A stretch of 9,448 nt of DNA. Source: Halieaceae bacterium (GTDB lineage Bacteria > Pseudomonadota > Gammaproteobacteria > Pseudomonadales > Halieaceae). The notes under the pieces were generated by a model. That model saw only the letters and a list, made by a program, of their open reading frames with translations, ran no database searches and had not been told where the DNA came from. Where the stretch lies: positions 1 through 9,448 of the forward strand of contig WTJR01000084.1 in the NCBI GenBank assembly GCA_011524755.1, read 5' to 3'. Each line of letters starts with the position of its first letter. Position 1 is the first letter of the stretch. A program made the position numbers and the translations under genes. Shown here piece after piece: positions 7,166 through 9,448 of the stretch.

Positions 7166-7405
7166 ATGCTCAAAGGTCTCATTGTCTTACTCATGATCGC
7201 GTTACTGATCACCCTTGGCGCGGGACTCTATTTCCTTATGATCGACCAGGGAGATGTAAAGAAGACCCGACTCGTTAACTCACTCCGTGTGCGTGTCGGT
7301 ATCGCTGGGACACTCATGGCACTCATTGTTTACGGTGTAGCGACTGGGCAGCTAGGCCACCCCAGCCCCTGGGACGCGCGTCCAACCGCAGAAGCTACTG
7401 AATAA
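7166..7405 (+). CDS. Twin transmembrane protein, DUF2909 type
   Basis: This 79-residue protein has two hydrophobic helices (about 4-25 and 44-61), joined by a charged loop with KKTRLVNSLRVRVG; the C-terminal tail is short and polar. Length, topology and position between coxC and SURF1 match the small DUF2909 twin transmembrane proteins found in gammaproteobacterial cox clusters. Their role is not established; a part in oxidase assembly or stability is a guess from context. The ATG at 7166 follows TAAGGAT with a short spacer. Unlike all the other cox genes here it is on the plus strand, divergent from SURF1 and convergent with coxC, with which it shares the terminator region. Confidence 0.8.
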   Translation: MLKGLIVLLMIALLITLGAGLYFLMIDQGDVKKTRLVNSLRVRVGIAGTLMALIVYGVATGQLGHPSPWDARPTAEATE

Positions 7406-7427
7406 AAAAAGGCGGGATTAACCCGCC
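7404..7427 (-). terminator. Rho-independent terminator after coxC (probably bidirectional)
   Basis: GGCGGG (7411-7416) and CCCGCC (7422-7427) form a 6-base-pair GC stem with a 5-base loop. On the minus strand the stem is followed at once by seven T residues (complement of 7404-7410), a textbook intrinsic terminator 22 bases after the coxC stop. On the plus strand the hairpin directly follows the DUF2909 stop but has only a broken T-rich tail, so termination there would be weaker. Confidence 0.88.
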
Positions 7428-7449
7428 CTTAAACATTCTTTCGTCGTCT

Positions 7450-8430
7450 TCAGATGATGTAGACGAAGATAAAGAGAAAGACCCAAACCACATCGACGAA
7501 GTGCCAATACCAGCTTGAAGCCGAGAATCCAAAGTGGTCGGTCGGCGTCATATGCTTGTTGCGAACTGAACGAATCAGCTGGATCAGCAACATGGTCATA
7601 CCCATGGCCACGTGGAAACCGTGGAAGCCGGTCAACATAAAGAAGGTCGAGCCGTAGATACCTGAGTTCAGCGTCAGACCAAACATCTCATACGCCTCGT
7701 AATACTCGGCAGCCTGCAGGAACAAGAAGATGATGGCCAAACCAACGGTTACACCGAGCCACGCTTCGAATTTCTTAATATTGCCTTGCGACAGTCCTCG
7801 GTGCGCGAACTCACAGGTCACGCTTGAAGTAAGAAGAATGATCGTGTTCCAAAGTGGGAGCCATGCATACCATGCCTGCGCATCCGCAAACGACATCGAT
7901 GTGTGCTGTGAAACAAAGGCGCCATTGTTGGCGATTGGCTGGCTCAGCGCGCCACCAACAACTTCCTGCGGTGTTGTCACGGGCGGCCAGGTGTATTCAA
8001 ACCCTTCCCATAACAGGAAGTTCATTCGCCCTGCTTCGCCCTCACCAGCAAGCCAAGGACCTGCCAGCCATCGGACATAGAGCAAGGCGCCGAAGAATGC
8101 GGCGAAGAACATCACCTCAGAGAAAATGAACCAGAACATGCCGAGCACATAACTATTGCTCAACTGACTGCTGTTCATGCCCGCCTTGTTTTCCTTGATG
8201 GTTGTTCTGAACCAGTAGGTTAGCGTTCCAATGAACATTGCGAGACCCGCAAAGAGCACCCACTTAGCAGCACCGCCCGTATCGTGCGTGCCGCCAAAGG
8301 TCATCTCATTGAGAACTAATCCACCGCCAAAAACAGACAGCACTAAACCAATTGTGGCTCGAACCGCGAGGCTGGAGCTCTCGGGTACATAGTACTTTTC
8401 GTACTCAGTTGAAGTTTCGGCACTCGACAT
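7450..8430 (-). CDS. coxC: Cytochrome c oxidase subunit III
   Basis: This is subunit III of an A-type haem-copper oxidase, an integral membrane protein that supports proton uptake and stability of subunit I. The 326-residue sequence has the seven-helix pattern and the family signatures FIFSEVMFFAAFF at 101-113 (with the conserved Glu105), LLTSSVTCEFAH, TGFHGFHVAMG at 267-277 and SSWYWHFVDVVWVFLF near the C-terminus. It is about 30 residues longer than many bacterial homologues, mostly in a hydrophilic loop around 120-190. The ATG at 8430 follows AAGGAAG. It comes 41 bases after ctaG, across an unusual G-rich spacer, and is followed by a strong terminator, so it closes the coxA-ctaG-coxC unit. 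Confidence 0.97.
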   Translation of the reverse strand: MSSAETSTEYEKYYVPESSSLAVRATIGLVLSVFGGGLVLNEMTFGGTHDTGGAAKWVLFAGLAMFIGTLTYWFRTTIKENKAGMNSSQLSNSYVLGMFWFIFSEVMFFAAFFGALLYVRWLAGPWLAGEGEAGRMNFLLWEGFEYTWPPVTTPQEVVGGALSQPIANNGAFVSQHTSMSFADAQAWYAWLPLWNTIILLTSSVTCEFAHRGLSQGNIKKFEAWLGVTVGLAIIFLFLQAAEYYEAYEMFGLTLNSGIYGSTFFMLTGFHGFHVAMGMTMLLIQLIRSVRNKHMTPTDHFGFSASSWYWHFVDVVWVFLFIFVYII

Positions 8431-8442
8431 TTTTCTTCCTTA

Positions 8443-8466
8443 TTCCCCGTCCCCCCGGGGCCCCCT
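8443..8466 (-). promoter_or_regulatory. G-rich tract between ctaG and coxC, possible RNA structure
   Basis: In the sense of the transcript, the 41-base spacer holds runs of five G, four C, six G and four G close together, ending just before the coxC ribosome binding site. The overlapping palindromes GGGGCCCC and CCCCGGGG are unlike the rest of the window. It may fold and tune coxC translation or RNA stability, but no specific element is recognised. Confidence 0.3.
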
Positions 8467-8471
8467 TCAGT

Positions 8472-9029
8472 TTATCTCGAAGCGACTTTATCACTCATCA
8501 GTGACGTCACATCGAACAATGTGTAAGACAGCGTGATGGTTTTAATATCCGCCGGTAAATCCTGATCAACAATGAACTGGAGCGGCATCTCCGCCTCACC
8601 ATTACCGTCGAGCGGTTGTTGCTCGAAACAGAAACATTCTGTCTTGTGAAAATATTCTGCGGCTCTGGACGGCGAAACACTGGGTATCGCCTGCGCCACC
8701 ATGGCATTCATGGTTGGGTTGGCCGCAAAAAATACCGTGTCATTGGCAGCGCCTGGGTGCACAAGCATCTCCGTCACCTGTGGCGAAAATGCCCACGGCA
8801 TACCATCGTTGTTGGTGGCAATGAACTGCACCTTGATAGAGCGCGACTCGTCGACCTCAGCGGACACCGAAATGTACGCCTCAGACGAGGTTTTGCCATT
8901 GATCCCAAGTGCATCGCACAGAACGTTGTAAAGCGGCACCATCACCACAAATACAAACGCGAACATAGCCACAGACACAGTGCCGAGCTTGGCAACAGTG
9001 TCTATGGTGGGATCTTGGCTCAGTCTCAT
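8472..9029 (-). CDS. ctaG: Cytochrome c oxidase assembly protein CtaG/Cox11
   Basis: Cox11/CtaG is a membrane-anchored copper chaperone for the CuB centre of subunit I. The 185-residue product has one N-terminal membrane helix (about 15-35) followed by PLYNVLCDALGINGKT, where Cys38 is the conserved cysteine after the helix. The copper-binding CFCF motif is at 132-135 (Cys132 and Cys134) after AIPSVSPSRAAEYFHK, and DIKTITLSYTLFDV near the end is also characteristic. The ATG at 9029 has no clear Shine-Dalgarno sequence and lies 17 bases after the coxA stop. The order coxA-ctaG-coxC is standard for proteobacterial aa3-type oxidase operons. Confidence 0.96.
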   Translation of the reverse strand: MRLSQDPTIDTVAKLGTVSVAMFAFVFVVMVPLYNVLCDALGINGKTSSEAYISVSAEVDESRSIKVQFIATNNDGMPWAFSPQVTEMLVHPGAANDTVFFAANPTMNAMVAQAIPSVSPSRAAEYFHKTECFCFEQQPLDGNGEAEMPLQFIVDQDLPADIKTITLSYTLFDVTSLMSDKVASR

Positions 9030-9046
9030 TATCTAATGCCCAAGGC

Positions 9047-9448
9047 TCAATGAGCGGGCTGCTCTTCGATCTTGGGTGGCGTTTCGAACGTGTGGTAGGG
9101 CGGTGGCGATGGCAGCGTCCACTCTAGGCCCTCAGCGCCATCCCATACCTTCTCGTCAGAGACTTTCTCGCCCGCCACGATCGCTGCGATCACGTTGTAG
9201 AGGAAGAGCAGCTGTGACGCACCGTAAATGAACGCACCAATCGAGGACATCATGTTGAAGTCGGCAAACTGCAGTGCGTAATCCGGAATACGTCGTGGCA
9301 TTCCCGCCAATCCCACGAAGTGCTGCGGGAAGAACGTAATGTTGAAGCCAATGAAGGACACCCAGAAATGCACCTTACCCATGGTTTCGTTGTACATACG
9401 ACCCGTCCACTTGGGCAACCAGAAGTAGATCGCTGCGGTCATTGAGAA
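9047..9448 (-). CDS. coxA: Cytochrome c oxidase subunit I, C-terminal part (5' end outside window)
   Basis: The last 133 codons and the stop (9047-9049) of subunit I are visible; the gene enters from the right edge, so the methionine at 9442 is internal. Characteristic C-terminal segments are WLPKWTGRMYNE, GFNITFFPQHFVGLAGMPRRIPDY and SSIGAFIYGASQLLF, covering roughly the last two or three membrane helices, followed by a Pro/Glu-rich cytoplasmic tail. The haem and CuB ligands and the proton-channel residues lie in the missing part, so the exact oxidase subtype cannot be read from these residues. The gene is followed 17 bases later by ctaG. Subunit II (coxB) would be expected further right. 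Confidence 0.97.
   Translation of the reverse strand, partial: FSMTAAIYFWLPKWTGRMYNETMGKVHFWVSFIGFNITFFPQHFVGLAGMPRRIPDYALQFADFNMMSSIGAFIYGASQLLFLYNVIAAIVAGEKVSDEKVWDGAEGLEWTLPSPPPYHTFETPPKIEEQPAH

Noticed and set aside
9440..9442. ATG at 9442 as a gene start
   Set aside because: The frame stays open to the window edge and the residues belong to the conserved interior of oxidase subunit I.
1..9448. Mobile element, phage, defence or CRISPR content
   Set aside because: No transposase, integrase, direct-repeat array, tRNA-type attachment site or unknown large gene was seen; all long frames belong to known housekeeping or respiratory families.

Overview
The window is an ordinary, gene-dense piece of a gammaproteobacterial chromosome. 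It holds most of an A-type (aa3/caa3-like) cytochrome c oxidase cluster with its assembly factors, next to the cytochrome c4 / cytochrome c5 / engB / polA neighbourhood known from Pseudomonas-type genomes. The protein sequences and gene order suggest a marine, aerobic gammaproteobacterium of the Cellvibrionales/OM60-NOR5 sort. That placement is inferred from resemblance only.

Layout from left to right: (1) a minus-strand pair of small secreted haem proteins, a cytochrome c5-like protein followed by a cytochrome c4 that runs off the left edge; (2) engB on the plus strand, a ribosome-assembly GTPase; (3) a tightly packed minus-strand block, read from right to left as SURF1, a Sco-like thioredoxin-fold protein, ctaB (haem O synthase), sco and polA, with gaps or overlaps of a few bases from the Sco-like gene onward; (4) one plus-strand gene for a small two-helix membrane protein (DUF2909 / twin transmembrane type); (5) a second minus-strand block, coxA (3' end only), ctaG and coxC, closed by a strong intrinsic terminator.

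The genes fit one task. CoxA and CoxC are core oxidase subunits. CtaG and Sco deliver copper, CtaB makes haem O, and SURF1 helps haem insertion into subunit I. Cytochromes c4 and c5 are plausible electron donors to terminal oxidases. The haem A synthase gene ctaA, which in related clusters sits between the Sco-like gene and ctaB, is not here. DNA polymerase I is the last gene of the assembly block and overlaps sco by 8 bases.

No mobile element, CRISPR array, tRNA, rRNA or clear novel system was found, and no stretch above 300 bases lacks a gene. The most useful oddities are the missing ctaA, the Sco-like protein without an obvious copper-binding histidine, polA coupled to the oxidase-assembly genes, the lack of room for a Spot 42/ErsA-type small RNA between polA and engB, and a G-rich tract between ctaG and coxC.
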